Shown piece by piece: positions 1 through 7,067 of a stretch of 14,753 bases of DNA (position 1 is the first letter of the stretch; the number at the start of each line of letters is the position of its first letter). This DNA comes from an uncultured Collinsella sp. Lineage in GTDB: Bacteria > Actinomycetota > Coriobacteriia > Coriobacteriales > Coriobacteriaceae. Under the pieces are notes generated by a model. That model saw only the letters and a list, made by a program, of their open reading frames with translations, did no database searches and was not told where the DNA came from. The stretch covers positions 1 through 14,753 of the forward strand of contig CATYHY010000023.1 of the NCBI GenBank assembly GCA_958407085.1, written 5' to 3'. Position numbers and translations under genes: made by a program.

Positions 1-206
1 AGAAGGTCGCCGCGCTTTGCGCCGACCTGGGCGTCAAGCTCACGCCGGCCGGTGCCACCTGGCCCTATGGCAAGGATCCGCGCGATACCAACATCCGCAT
101 CGCGCCGAGCTATCCCACGGTCGAGGACCTGGAGGCAGCACTCGACGTACTGGTGCTGGCCGTCAAGCTCGTCGCTGCCGAGCTTGCTCGTGCCGAGCGC
201 GCCTAA
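1..206 (+). CDS. Aspartate aminotransferase-like PLP enzyme, C-terminal end only (partial)
   Basis: The frame beginning at base 3 is open to a TAA at 204-206 and gives the last 67 residues of a protein that starts outside the window. The stretch PAGATWPYGKDPRDTNIRIA, followed by a helix beginning YPTVEDLEAALDVL, resembles the C-terminal domain of the fold-type I aminotransferase subgroup called aspartate aminotransferase type Ic (Pfam Asp_aminotransf). In that subgroup the arginine in the NIRIA strand lies where the substrate carboxylate is bound. The catalytic lysine and the rest of the PLP site lie upstream and cannot be checked. The role would be cytosolic transamination of an amino acid, but the substrate cannot be told from this piece. 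The family call is fairly secure; the substrate is not. Confidence 0.75.
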   Translation, partial: KVAALCADLGVKLTPAGATWPYGKDPRDTNIRIAPSYPTVEDLEAALDVLVLAVKLVAAELARAERA

Positions 207-272
207 CGCCTAGGGCCCCGCAAGTCCGCGCCCAGTACTATCCGCACTTTCGATACGTAAAGGAGCGTATAC

Positions 273-587
273 ATGGATTTGGGTATTTCCACCAACCCCA
301 CACCGGAGATCTACACCATTAAGGTGACCGGCGAGATCGATATCTCTAACGCCGATAGCCTGCGCAATGCCATTGACCTGGCGCTCGAGCAGCCCACTGA
401 GGCCGTTGAGCTCGATTTTGCCCAGGTGAGCTACATCGATTCGACGGGCATTGGCGTGCTCGTGGGCGCCGCGCACCACGCGGTCGACCACGGTAAGCGC
501 TTTAGCTGCACTAATGTGCAGCCCCAGGTGATGCGCGTGGTTCAGCTGCTGGGCGTCGACCAGGAGATTTCGATCACGGCGGCATAA
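273..587 (+). CDS. STAS-domain anti-sigma factor antagonist (SpoIIAA/RsbV-like)
   Basis: This is a 104-residue single-domain protein with an AAAGGAG ribosome site at 259-265, seven bases before the ATG. The N-terminal strand pair reads as TIKVTGEIDISNADSLRNAI (residues 15-34), and the hallmark loop YIDSTGIGVLV (54-64) places the phosphorylatable serine at Ser57. Length and motif order match SpoIIAA/RsbV proteins. These bind a partner anti-sigma kinase when unphosphorylated, which frees a sigma factor, and are switched off when that kinase phosphorylates the serine. No kinase (SpoIIAB/RsbW-like) or sigma gene lies beside it, so the partner must be encoded elsewhere. It appears to be transcribed alone: 66 bases separate it from the aminotransferase and 154 from the Tat gene. 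The family is clear; which sigma factor it controls is unknown. Confidence 0.88.
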   Translation: MDLGISTNPTPEIYTIKVTGEIDISNADSLRNAIDLALEQPTEAVELDFAQVSYIDSTGIGVLVGAAHHAVDHGKRFSCTNVQPQVMRVVQLLGVDQEISITAA

Positions 588-632
588 TCTTTGCCCCCAA
601 AAAGGGCGTGCCGTTTGGCATATGTTTGTGAT

Positions 633-660
633 GCGCTCGGACGTTTTGGCGTCCGGGCGC
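633..660 (+). other. 11-bp stem-loop between the STAS gene and the Tat operon
   Basis: The arms at 633-643 and 650-660 pair over 11 bp with one G-T wobble around a TTTTGG loop. No T-run follows, so it is not a standard intrinsic terminator, although it lies where one for the STAS gene would be expected. It directly abuts the TATACT at 661-666. Confidence 0.45.
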
Positions 661-666
661 TATACT
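661..666 (+). promoter_or_regulatory. Possible -10 element for the tat-hyp operon
   Basis: TATACT lies 76 bases before the tatA/B start and directly after a stem-loop. No convincing -35 hexamer is visible at the normal distance, so this is a weak candidate. Confidence 0.25.
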
Positions 667-741
667 TGACCGAATGAATAGACGAGTTCCGGCCGAATGG
701 CGCGGTGCGGGCTCGACTCACATCGAGCCTTGGAGGTATGT

Positions 742-1329
742 GTGTTTGGTATTGGAGAGGGTGAGCTCGCGATCATCGTGGTCTTCGGCTTTTTGCTGTT
801 TGGCCCGGATAAGCTCCCACAGATGGGCCGCACGATCGGCCGTGCCATTCGTCAGTTCCGCGAGACGCAGGAAAAGATGACGGCCGTTGTTCAGTCCGAG
901 ATTATCGATCCGGTAAGTGAGGCCGCTTCGGCACCGGTCAAGCCCAAGAAGACTGCCGTCGATGACGATTCCGATGCAGACGAGGATGCCGTCGAGACGG
1001 CTGCGCCCGCAAAGAAGGAGACCTTTGCCGAGCGCCGTGCCCGCCTTGCCGCCGAGAAGGCCGCGAGCGAGGCTGCCGCCGAGGGCGAGGGTGCTGCTGA
1101 GGAGTCCGAGGCCGAGGGCGCCGAGCCTGCCGCTGCCGCCGAGCCTGTCGTCGAGCCCGAGCCTGCTGCAGAGCCAGAGTCCGAGCCCGAGCCGGCAGAG
1201 CCCACGACGGCTGACCTCTACGCCCGTCGTCCCCGCAAGCGCAAGGCCGTCGTCGACCAGCTCGCTCGCGAGCTCGAGGCCGAGGACGAGGCTGCCACCG
1301 CCGACGCCTCGAAGGGAGGCGATGAGTAA
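742..1329 (+). CDS. tatA/B: Twin-arginine translocase subunit, TatA/TatB family
   Basis: I chose the GTG at 742 because GGAGG (732-736) sits five bases upstream and the protein then begins MFGIGEGELAII, like known TatA/TatB proteins; an ATG in the same frame at 697 would add unrelated residues. The product has 195 residues: one N-terminal membrane helix (about 5-20), the hinge FGPDKLP (20-26), and an amphipathic helix GRTIGRAIRQFRE (29-41). Next comes a long low-complexity stretch rich in Glu, Ala and Pro, and a basic patch RRPRKRK near the end. Glu8 matches the position of Glu8 in E. coli TatB, where TatA has Gln8, and the long tail is also TatB-like. It would sit in the cytoplasmic membrane and help export folded proteins bearing twin-arginine signals. 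Its stop overlaps the tatC start by one base. A TatA-versus-TatB assignment is not safe; it may serve both roles. Confidence 0.88.
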   Translation: MFGIGEGELAIIVVFGFLLFGPDKLPQMGRTIGRAIRQFRETQEKMTAVVQSEIIDPVSEAASAPVKPKKTAVDDDSDADEDAVETAAPAKKETFAERRARLAAEKAASEAAAEGEGAAEESEAEGAEPAAAAEPVVEPEPAAEPESEPEPAEPTTADLYARRPRKRKAVVDQLARELEAEDEAATADASKGGDE

Positions 1330-2120
1330 TGCCTATCGGACCTGCGCGCATGCCGCTCTTCGATCACCTGGGAGAGCTCCGTCGCCGCCTGACTATCGTG
1401 GTCGTGTCGGTGTTTGCCGCCGCCATCGTGCTGTATTTCGCCACGCCCGTGGTGCTCGACATCCTGGAAGACCCCATCCGCTCCTTTGTGCCGGACGGTA
1501 AGTTCTACATCACCACCACGCTCGGCGGCTTTGGCCTGCGCTTCTCGCTGGCCATCAAGATGGCCGTGGTCATGTGCACGCCCATGATCATCTGGCAGAT
1601 TCTGGCATTTTTCCTGCCGGCGCTTCGCCCCAACGAGCGCAAGTGGGTCGTGCCCACGGTGCTCGCCTCGACGGTGCTGTTCTTCCTGGGCGCAATCTTT
1701 TGCTACTTCATCATTATCCCGGCAGGCTTTGAGTGGCTCATCGGCGAGACCTCTGCCGTCGCAACCGCGCTGCCCGACCTGGAGAACTACGTCAACATGG
1801 AGCTGCTCTTTATGATCGGCTTTGGTGTGGCGTTTGAGCTGCCGCTCATCATCTTCTACCTGTCCGTCTTCCACATCGTGTCCTACGCGGCCTTCCGCGG
1901 CGCCTGGCGCTACGTGTACGTGGGCCTGCTTGTGGGCTCGGCTGTGATTACGCCCGACGGCTCGCCCGTTACGCTGGGCCTCATGTATGGTGCCCTGCTC
2001 TCGCTCTACGAGATTTCGCTCGCCATTGCCCGCGTGGTCATTACCGCGCGCGAGGGCAAGGAGGGCTTGTTTGTGAGCCGTCTGGACCTGTTCTCGGACG
2101 ATGAGGACGACGAGGAGTAA
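1329..2120 (+). CDS. tatC: Sec-independent (twin-arginine) protein translocase TatC
   Basis: This 263-residue polytopic membrane protein is the Tat component that recognises twin-arginine signal peptides. The ATG at 1329 shares its A with the previous TAA, and AAGGGAGG (1312-1319) lies nine bases upstream. An internal Met8 (MPLFDHLGELRRRL) would also give a typical TatC start. Family marks include HLGELRRRL at 13-21 with Glu16, FFLPALRPNERKW at 94-106 with the signal-binding Glu103, FGVAFELPL at 165-172 with Glu170, and AVITPDGSPVT at 205-215. Hydrophobic segments fit the usual six-helix layout. The C-terminus is unusually acidic (SDDEDDEE). The one-base overlap with tatA/B points to translational coupling, and hypA follows after six bases, so these genes are probably one transcript. 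The identification is secure. Confidence 0.96.
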   Translation: MPIGPARMPLFDHLGELRRRLTIVVVSVFAAAIVLYFATPVVLDILEDPIRSFVPDGKFYITTTLGGFGLRFSLAIKMAVVMCTPMIIWQILAFFLPALRPNERKWVVPTVLASTVLFFLGAIFCYFIIIPAGFEWLIGETSAVATALPDLENYVNMELLFMIGFGVAFELPLIIFYLSVFHIVSYAAFRGAWRYVYVGLLVGSAVITPDGSPVTLGLMYGALLSLYEISLAIARVVITAREGKEGLFVSRLDLFSDDEDDEE

Positions 2121-2126
2121 ATCGGT

Positions 2127-2483
2127 ATGCACGAGGTTGGCATTGTCAACGGCATACTCGATACAGTGATTCGCGCGGCGCGTGGGGCGGGGGCCTCGCG
2201 CGCCGTTTTGGTAACGCTGCGTATCGGGGATATGACCGAAGTTGTGCGCGAGGCGCTCGACTTTGCGTGGGAGACATTTCGCGATGAGGACCCGCTCACG
2301 CGAGGCTGCGAGCTTGCCGTGGAGGAAGTCCATCCACAAAGCGAGTGTCTGGACTGCGGGGAGGTCTTTGAGCACGATCGCTTCCATTGCCGCTGTCCCC
2401 AATGTGGCGGCGCCAACGTGCGTCTGCTGCACGGCCGCGAGCTCGACATCGCAAGTATCGAAATCGAAACCCCCGACGATTAG
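2127..2483 (+). CDS. hypA: Hydrogenase nickel incorporation protein HypA
   Basis: This 118-residue protein has the HypA layout. The N-terminal MHE supplies the family nickel ligand His2. The middle contains LRIGDMTEVVREALDFAWE (31-49). A zinc ribbon is formed by CLDC (Cys74, Cys77) and CPQC (Cys90, Cys93). HypA hands nickel to the large subunit of NiFe hydrogenase together with HypB, in the cytoplasm. The ATG at 2127 follows tatC by six bases and uses GAGGAG inside the tatC end (2112-2117) as its ribosome site, which suggests cotranscription with tatC. A fifth cysteine, Cys88, lies just before the second zinc knuckle. HypA homologues can also serve urease, but no urease gene is present here. 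The call is secure. Confidence 0.95.
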   Translation: MHEVGIVNGILDTVIRAARGAGASRAVLVTLRIGDMTEVVREALDFAWETFRDEDPLTRGCELAVEEVHPQSECLDCGEVFEHDRFHCRCPQCGGANVRLLHGRELDIASIEIETPDD

Positions 2484-2503
2484 CCCGCTAGCCATCTGGT
2501 GAT

Positions 2504-2513
2504 GGGGTATAAA
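2504..2513 (+). promoter_or_regulatory. Possible internal promoter (-10) before hypB
   Basis: GGGGTATAAA lies in the 55-base hypA-hypB gap, 26 bases before the hypB ATG. The same GGG-TAT-A pattern precedes the zinc-ribbon gene, tmk and comF. No clear -35 is seen, so this is tentative. Confidence 0.3.
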
Positions 2514-2538
2514 GGGGCCAAAGTAAGGAGTGCCGAGT

Positions 2539-3222
2539 ATGGCTGAGAAAACGATTGATATCGCGTCGCCGATTCTGTCGCGCAACGAGCGCCTGGCAGA
2601 TCAGCTGCGACAGCGATTTAAAGAGACAAACACCTATGTGATCAATGTGCTGTCGAGCCCCGGTTCGGGCAAGACCACCACGATCCTGGGCACCAACGAG
2701 CGCCTGCGCGACAAGGCTGGCCTGCGCTGTGCCGTCATCGAGGGCGATATTGCCTCGGATGTCGACGCCATCACCATGAAGGAAGCCGGCATGCCCGCCA
2801 TCCAGATCAACACGGGCGGCCTGTGCCACCTCGAGGGCAACATGATCATGGAGGCCGTTGACGCGTTCGACCAGGCGGTGGGTCTTCAAAATATCGACGT
2901 CATCTTTATCGAAAACGTGGGCAACCTGGTCTGCCCGGTCGACTTTGACCTGGGCGAGAACCTGTCCATCATGATTCTCTCGGTGCCCGAGGGCGACGAC
3001 AAGCCCATCAAGTACCCGGGCATCTTCCAGCACGCCGGCGCGCAGCTGCTCAATAAGGTCGACGTGGCCCCGGCTTTCGATTTTGACATGGATAGGTATA
3101 CTAGGACACTCGATGACCTCAATCCGCAGGCGCCGCGGTTTGCCGTGAGCGCGCGCAAGGGCGAGGGCATGGATGCCTGGTGCGATTGGCTCATCGGGCA
3201 GATCGAGCAAGCAAGGGCGTAA
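2539..3222 (+). CDS. hypB: Hydrogenase nickel incorporation GTPase HypB
   Basis: This 227-residue SIMIBI-class GTPase provides the GTP-driven step of nickel delivery to NiFe hydrogenase. The ATG at 2539 follows AAGGAG (2525-2530) by eight bases; a GTG three codons upstream overlaps that site and is less likely. The P-loop is SSPGSGKTT (39-47). VIEGDIASDVDA (67-77), QINTGGLCHLEG (89-100) and FIENVGNLVCPVDFDLGE (123-140) are diagnostic. Cys96-His97 and Cys132 correspond to the metal site in the G-domain of E. coli HypB. The guanine-recognition motif is NKVD (172-175). The N-terminus lacks both the CXXCGC high-affinity nickel motif of E. coli and the histidine-rich stretch of some homologues, so nickel storage is unlikely. 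It lies 55 bases after hypA and 54 before topA, with no terminator on either side. The call is secure. Confidence 0.96.
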   Translation: MAEKTIDIASPILSRNERLADQLRQRFKETNTYVINVLSSPGSGKTTTILGTNERLRDKAGLRCAVIEGDIASDVDAITMKEAGMPAIQINTGGLCHLEGNMIMEAVDAFDQAVGLQNIDVIFIENVGNLVCPVDFDLGENLSIMILSVPEGDDKPIKYPGIFQHAGAQLLNKVDVAPAFDFDMDRYTRTLDDLNPQAPRFAVSARKGEGMDAWCDWLIGQIEQARA

Positions 3223-3276
3223 ATCGGCCGCCATACGGGCGGGCGTAGCCGCAGAGACACGAGATAGGAGCCTCTT

Positions 3277-5871
3277 TTGAAGCTCATCATCGCCGAGAAA
3301 AACGACGCCGCGCGTCAGATCGCCGAGCGTCTGTCCACGGGCAAACCCAAAAAGGACAAGGTGTACAACACCGCCATCTACCGTTTTGAGTGGAAGGGCG
3401 AGGAGTGTGTGACGATCGGTCTCGCCGGTCACATCCTTGCGCCCGATTTTTGCGACAGCGTGCTGTTCGATAAAAAGCTGGGCTGGTATTCGGTCACCGA
3501 GGACGGCGAGATGCTGCCGGCCGACATGCCCGATGGCCTGGCTCGTCCGCCCTACGACACCAAGCGTAAGCCGTTTCTTGCCGACGGTATCTCCATCAAG
3601 GGCTGGAAGCTCGAGAGCCTGCCCTACCTCACCTGGGCGCCCGTCATTAAGCTACCGGCCGAGAAGGAGCTCATTCGCTCGCTCAAGAACCTGGCTAAGA
3701 AGTCCGACAGTGTCATCATCGCCACGGACTTCGATCGCGAGGGCGAGCTGATCGGTTCGGACGCCCTCAACAAGGTGCGCGAGGTTGCGCCGGACTTGCC
3801 GGTCGCCCGCGCCCAGTACTCTTCGTTTACCAAGGCCGAGATCACGCAGGCCTTCGATAATCTCGTCTCGCTCGACCAGAATCTGGCCGACGCCGGCGAG
3901 AGCCGCCAGCACATCGACCTCATTTGGGGTGCGGTGCTCACGCGTTACCTGACGCTCGCCAAGTTTGGCGGCTTTGGTAACGTGCGCTCTGCCGGCCGCG
4001 TGCAGACGCCGACGCTTGCCCTGGTGGTCGAGCGCGAGCGCGAGCGCATGGCGTTTGTGCCCGAGGACTATTGGCAGATTCGCGGCATGGGTGCTGCGCA
4101 GGGCGCTGCCGAGGATGACCGCTTTAAGATTGCGCACAAGACGGCACGCTTTACCGACAAGGATGCTGCTGAGACGGCGTACGGCCATGTTGACGGCGTC
4201 GCGACGGCAACCGTCGCCGCGGTGACCAAGCGCTCGCGCAAGCAGCAGCCGCCCACGCCGTTTGCGACCACCTCGCTGCAGGCTGCCGCCGCAGCCGAGG
4301 GCATCTCGCCTGCGCGTACCATGCGCATCGCCGAGTCTCTCTACATGGCGGGCCTCATCAGCTACCCGCGTGTCGACAACACCGTGTATCCCGCGACGCT
4401 CGATTTGGGCGCCGTGGTGAGTGACCTGGCAAAGATCAACCCGGCGCTGGCGCCCGTGTGCAAAAAGGTACTCGCTGGTCCCATGAAGCCCACGCGCGGT
4501 AAAGTCGAGACCACCGACCACCCGCCTATCTACCCCACGGGCGAGGGCGATCCGTCCACGCTCGACGGCGGTCAGCGCAAGCTCTACGACCTCATCGCCC
4601 GCCGCTTCCTGGCGACGCTTATGGGTCCCGCGACCATCGAGAACACCAAGCTCGAGCTCGACGTGAACGGTGAGCCGTTCGTGGCTTCGGGCGATGTGCT
4701 CGTGACTCCGGGCTTCCGCGAGGCGTATCCGTATGGACTTAAGCGCGATGAGCAGATGCCGCCGCTGGAGCAGGGCGATACGGTCGACGTGTTCGACATT
4801 AAACTCGAGGCCAAGCAGACCGAGCCGCCCGCGCGCTACAGCCAGGGCAAGCTCGTGCAGGAGATGGAAAAGCGCGGCCTGGGTACCAAGTCCACGCGTG
4901 CGAGCATCATCGAGCGCCTGTATGCCGTGCGCTACCTCAAAAATGATCCCGTTGAGCCGAGCCAGCTGGGCATCGCCATCATCGACGCGCTGACGCAGTT
5001 TGCCCCGCGCATCACGAGCCCCGATATGACCAGCGAGCTCGACGGCGACATGACCCGCGTCGAGCGCGGCGAGGACACCGAAGAGCATGTCGTGACGCAC
5101 TCGCGCGCGCTGCTGGCCGGTGTGCTCGACGAGCTGCTCAAACATACGCAGGAGCTCGGCGACGCCATCAGCGACGCCGTCACGGCCGATGCGCGCGTGG
5201 GTGCCTGCCCCAAGTGCGGCAAGGATCTGGTTATGAAGACGAGCGCCAAGACCCGCGGTAGCTTTATCGGCTGCATGGGCTGGCCCGACTGCGACGTGAC
5301 CTATCCGGTGCCGAGCGGCGTCAAGGTAAGCCCGCTCGAGGGCGAGGCGGCCGTGTGCCCCGAGTGCGGCGCGCCGCGCATTAAGTGCCAGCCGTTCCGC
5401 CAGAAGGCCTTCGAGATTTGCGTGAACCCCACGTGCCCCACCAACTACGAGCCTGACCTTAAGGTGGGCGAGTGCAAGGTGTGCGCCGAGGCCGGACGCC
5501 ATGGCGACCTGATCGCGCACAAGAGCGAGAAGAGCGGCAAGCGCTTTATCCGCTGCACCAACTACGATGACTGCGGCGTGAGCTATCCTCTGCCGGCGCG
5601 CGGTAAGCTCGAGGCGACGGGTGAGACTTGCCCCGAATGCGGCGCCCCCATCGTGGTGGTCAACACGGCGCGCGGCCCGTGGCGCATCTGCGTGAACATG
5701 GACTGCCCGACCAAGGAGAAGAAGCCCGCCCGCGGTCGCAAGACCACGACCAAGGCGAGCACGGCCAAGAAGACGACGGCGGCCAAGAAGACGACGGCGG
5801 CAAAGAAGACTGCTGCCAAGAAGACGACCGCGAAGAAGTCGACTGCCAAGAAAGCAGCCGCCGACAAGTAG
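3277..5871 (+). CDS. topA: DNA topoisomerase IA, archaeal-type, with four zinc-ribbon units and a Lys/Ala/Thr tail
   Basis: This 864-residue enzyme would relax negative supercoils by passing one strand through a transient nick. The start is TTG at 3277 with AGGAG (3266-3270) six bases upstream. The Toprim domain shows Glu7 in LIIAEKNDAARQIA and the acidic DFDRE at 151-155. SAGRVQTPTLALVVERERER follows at 238-257. The active site is GLISYPRVDNTVYP with Tyr363 as nucleophile. HIDLIWGAVLTRYLTLA (212-228) resembles archaeal topoisomerase I, and YPR differs from the YMRTDS of typical bacterial TopA. The C-terminus has four Cys-X2-Cys knuckles, beginning CPKCGK, CPECGAPR, CKVCAEAG and CPECGAPI, each paired with a second cysteine pair. 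After them comes a tail of KKTTAAKKT-type repeats, comparable to the basic tails of other actinobacterial TopA proteins and of histone H1. It is probably the main TopA of the cell. A TopB-like role is less likely. Confidence 0.95.
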   Translation: MKLIIAEKNDAARQIAERLSTGKPKKDKVYNTAIYRFEWKGEECVTIGLAGHILAPDFCDSVLFDKKLGWYSVTEDGEMLPADMPDGLARPPYDTKRKPFLADGISIKGWKLESLPYLTWAPVIKLPAEKELIRSLKNLAKKSDSVIIATDFDREGELIGSDALNKVREVAPDLPVARAQYSSFTKAEITQAFDNLVSLDQNLADAGESRQHIDLIWGAVLTRYLTLAKFGGFGNVRSAGRVQTPTLALVVERERERMAFVPEDYWQIRGMGAAQGAAEDDRFKIAHKTARFTDKDAAETAYGHVDGVATATVAAVTKRSRKQQPPTPFATTSLQAAAAAEGISPARTMRIAESLYMAGLISYPRVDNTVYPATLDLGAVVSDLAKINPALAPVCKKVLAGPMKPTRGKVETTDHPPIYPTGEGDPSTLDGGQRKLYDLIARRFLATLMGPATIENTKLELDVNGEPFVASGDVLVTPGFREAYPYGLKRDEQMPPLEQGDTVDVFDIKLEAKQTEPPARYSQGKLVQEMEKRGLGTKSTRASIIERLYAVRYLKNDPVEPSQLGIAIIDALTQFAPRITSPDMTSELDGDMTRVERGEDTEEHVVTHSRALLAGVLDELLKHTQELGDAISDAVTADARVGACPKCGKDLVMKTSAKTRGSFIGCMGWPDCDVTYPVPSGVKVSPLEGEAAVCPECGAPRIKCQPFRQKAFEICVNPTCPTNYEPDLKVGECKVCAEAGRHGDLIAHKSEKSGKRFIRCTNYDDCGVSYPLPARGKLEATGETCPECGAPIVVVNTARGPWRICVNMDCPTKEKKPARGRKTTTKASTAKKTTAAKKTTAAKKTAAKKTTAKKSTAKKAAADK
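5764..5817 (+). repeat. 18-bp tandem repeat coding the basic tail of topA
   Basis: Two identical 18-base units (5764-5781 and 5782-5799, GCCAAGAAGACGACGGCG) are followed by a diverged third unit (5800-5817). Each encodes an AKKT(T/A)A step of the tail. Such units can vary in copy number by slippage without breaking the frame. Confidence 0.85.
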
Positions 5872-5900
5872 CGGCGCAGTCGAAACATTGCCCAAAACAA

Positions 5901-5937
5901 AAACGAGCGAGGACCTCAAAATCCTCGCTCGTTTTTT
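5901..5937 (+). terminator. Bidirectional intrinsic terminator after topA
   Basis: Arms at 5901-5913 and 5922-5934 pair perfectly over 13 bp around an 8-base loop, and a T-run spans 5932-5937. An A-rich stretch before the left arm (5896-5903) supplies a T-run on the other strand. The hairpin can therefore end both topA and the convergent zinc-ribbon gene. Confidence 0.93.
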
Positions 5938-5939
5938 AT

Positions 5940-5997
5940 CCGGCAGTTAGGGACGTTTCTTTTCTGCCGGCAGTTTAGGAACGTCCCTAACTGCCGG
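5940..5997. repeat. Perfect 18-bp inverted repeat with a third, direct copy inside
   Basis: The arms 5940-5957 and 5980-5997 are exact reverse complements (CCGGCAGTTAGGGACGTT). The 22-base spacer contains the palindrome CTGCCGGCAG (5964-5973), and 5967-5984 is a near-copy of the left arm in direct orientation (one added T and one G-to-A change). The unit is thus present three times, two direct and one inverted, which allows alternative hairpins. It lies just past the topA terminator and 18 bases from the 3' end of the zinc-ribbon gene. It is probably an intergenic palindromic repeat of REP type; it has no T-run of its own. Confidence 0.85.
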
Positions 5998-6015
5998 CTC
6001 GGGAACGACAAAGCG

Positions 6016-6999
6016 CTAGTTCACTTCGACGGGTTTGGCGCCGGGATAGCGCTCCTCAAAGTCTAGGCGGTACTTATTGTCATTGGTGCCCGCCACGTTG
6101 TCGCGCGACAGCGGCGCCACGATCTCATTCTTGTGGTCCGCAGGCTTGGCGTATTTCAGGCTGATCTCCCAGGCATCACAGATTGCGTCAATGCGGTGAT
6201 TCAGGTCGTCGTACAGGGCAACGATGTCTTTCCAGGAGCTGTAGTTCTTGGAGCTCGTCGGGACGTCTAGGTCCTCGACGATGTCGTAATACTGCTCGAT
6301 GGTGTCCTCCGTGCGCTCGGCGACGTCGGCGAGATTTTGACGGGTGGTTCGATCCTCTTCCAGATAGCTGCCGTTGAAGTTCTGTGCGCAGCCACGGACG
6401 TAGTTGTCGAGGTCTTCGAGCAAGTCGTAGTATTCGCTCAGTCGGCGGTAGAGGTTCTGCTCGGAGAGCGTTGCTTCGCCGCCATCCTCGTCGTCATCGT
6501 CATCATCGTCGTACAGGCTGTTGGGATCGCCGAGAGGCTTTAGGTCATCGTCATCGACGTCATGGTGCAGCTTAGCTACCTCGGCAGTCGTCTGCGTGGC
6601 GGCGTTGTCGAAAGGCTTGATCACAAAGAAAACGACCAGGGCGATGATGATCGCCACCAGCACAACGATAACGGCGATAAGCGGCCCGGTGCCGCTCTTT
6701 TTGGGAGCGGGGGTCTGTGGCGAAGCGGGCGCGTATGCGGGAGCCGGCTGCTGTTGGGGCGAGCCGCTCGCGACGGGTATGCGCTGCGTGGTCTCGACGG
6801 CCGCGGGGCCTGCGGCGGGGTCGGGGCGATAGGCGAGGGGGTCGTCCGCCTTGGCTTGCGGCGTATCGAGGGAACCGGTCTGCTCGAAAGCGGGCTGGCT
6901 ATCGCTCGCGGCTGTTTGCTCAACGGGTGCACCGCACGAGGTGCAGAACTTGGCATTATCTGCAAGAAGCTTGCCGCACGAGGCGCAATACCGAGACAT
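6016..6999 (-). CDS. Membrane protein with N-terminal zinc ribbon and acidic, helical extracytoplasmic domain
   Basis: This 327-residue protein starts at the ATG whose complement is 6997-6999; AAAGGAG lies five bases upstream on its strand, which favours it over an ATG six codons earlier. Residues 4-24 form a short zinc ribbon, YCASCGKLLADNAKFCTSCG, with Cys5, Cys8, Cys19 and Cys22. A Pro/Ala/Gln-rich linker of about 80 residues leads to one membrane helix (about 106-126). Beyond it is a run of seven aspartates in a DDDDDDDE stretch (164-171), then a predicted helical region rich in Tyr, Leu and Asp. The likely layout is zinc ribbon in the cytoplasm and the C-terminal half outside. It is a single-gene unit, convergent with topA and divergent from tmk. 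The ribbon and anchor are clear. I do not recognise the outer domain, and no function can be given. Confidence 0.85.
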   Translation of the reverse strand: MSRYCASCGKLLADNAKFCTSCGAPVEQTAASDSQPAFEQTGSLDTPQAKADDPLAYRPDPAAGPAAVETTQRIPVASGSPQQQPAPAYAPASPQTPAPKKSGTGPLIAVIVVLVAIIIALVVFFVIKPFDNAATQTTAEVAKLHHDVDDDDLKPLGDPNSLYDDDDDDDEDGGEATLSEQNLYRRLSEYYDLLEDLDNYVRGCAQNFNGSYLEEDRTTRQNLADVAERTEDTIEQYYDIVEDLDVPTSSKNYSSWKDIVALYDDLNHRIDAICDAWEISLKYAKPADHKNEIVAPLSRDNVAGTNDNKYRLDFEERYPGAKPVEVN

Positions 7000-7036
7000 T
7001 GCCACTCCTTTCGCCACATTTCAATGCAATACGACG

Positions 7037-7042
7037 ATTATA
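7037..7042 (-). promoter_or_regulatory. -10 element for the zinc-ribbon membrane protein gene
   Basis: On the - strand the sequence reads GGGTATAAT, a perfect TATAAT hexamer that would start transcription about 30 bases before the ATG at 6999. No good -35 is seen, so it may rely on the G-rich upstream extension. Confidence 0.5.
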
Positions 7043-7067
7043 CCCAGCGTCCAAAATTCTCCATCAT

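Noticed and set aside
633..660. Stem-loop as an intrinsic terminator of the STAS gene
   Set aside because: No T-run follows the stem; it is kept only as an unexplained hairpin.
1218..2585. Long - strand frame opposite tatC and hypA (455 codons)
   Set aside because: It lies across secure + strand genes and translates to His/Arg-rich low-complexity sequence, typical of an antisense shadow.
3652..5919. Very long open frame on the - strand opposite topA (755 codons)
   Set aside because: It is a shadow of the GC-rich codon bias of topA; the product is Arg/Leu/His-rich with no recognisable motif.
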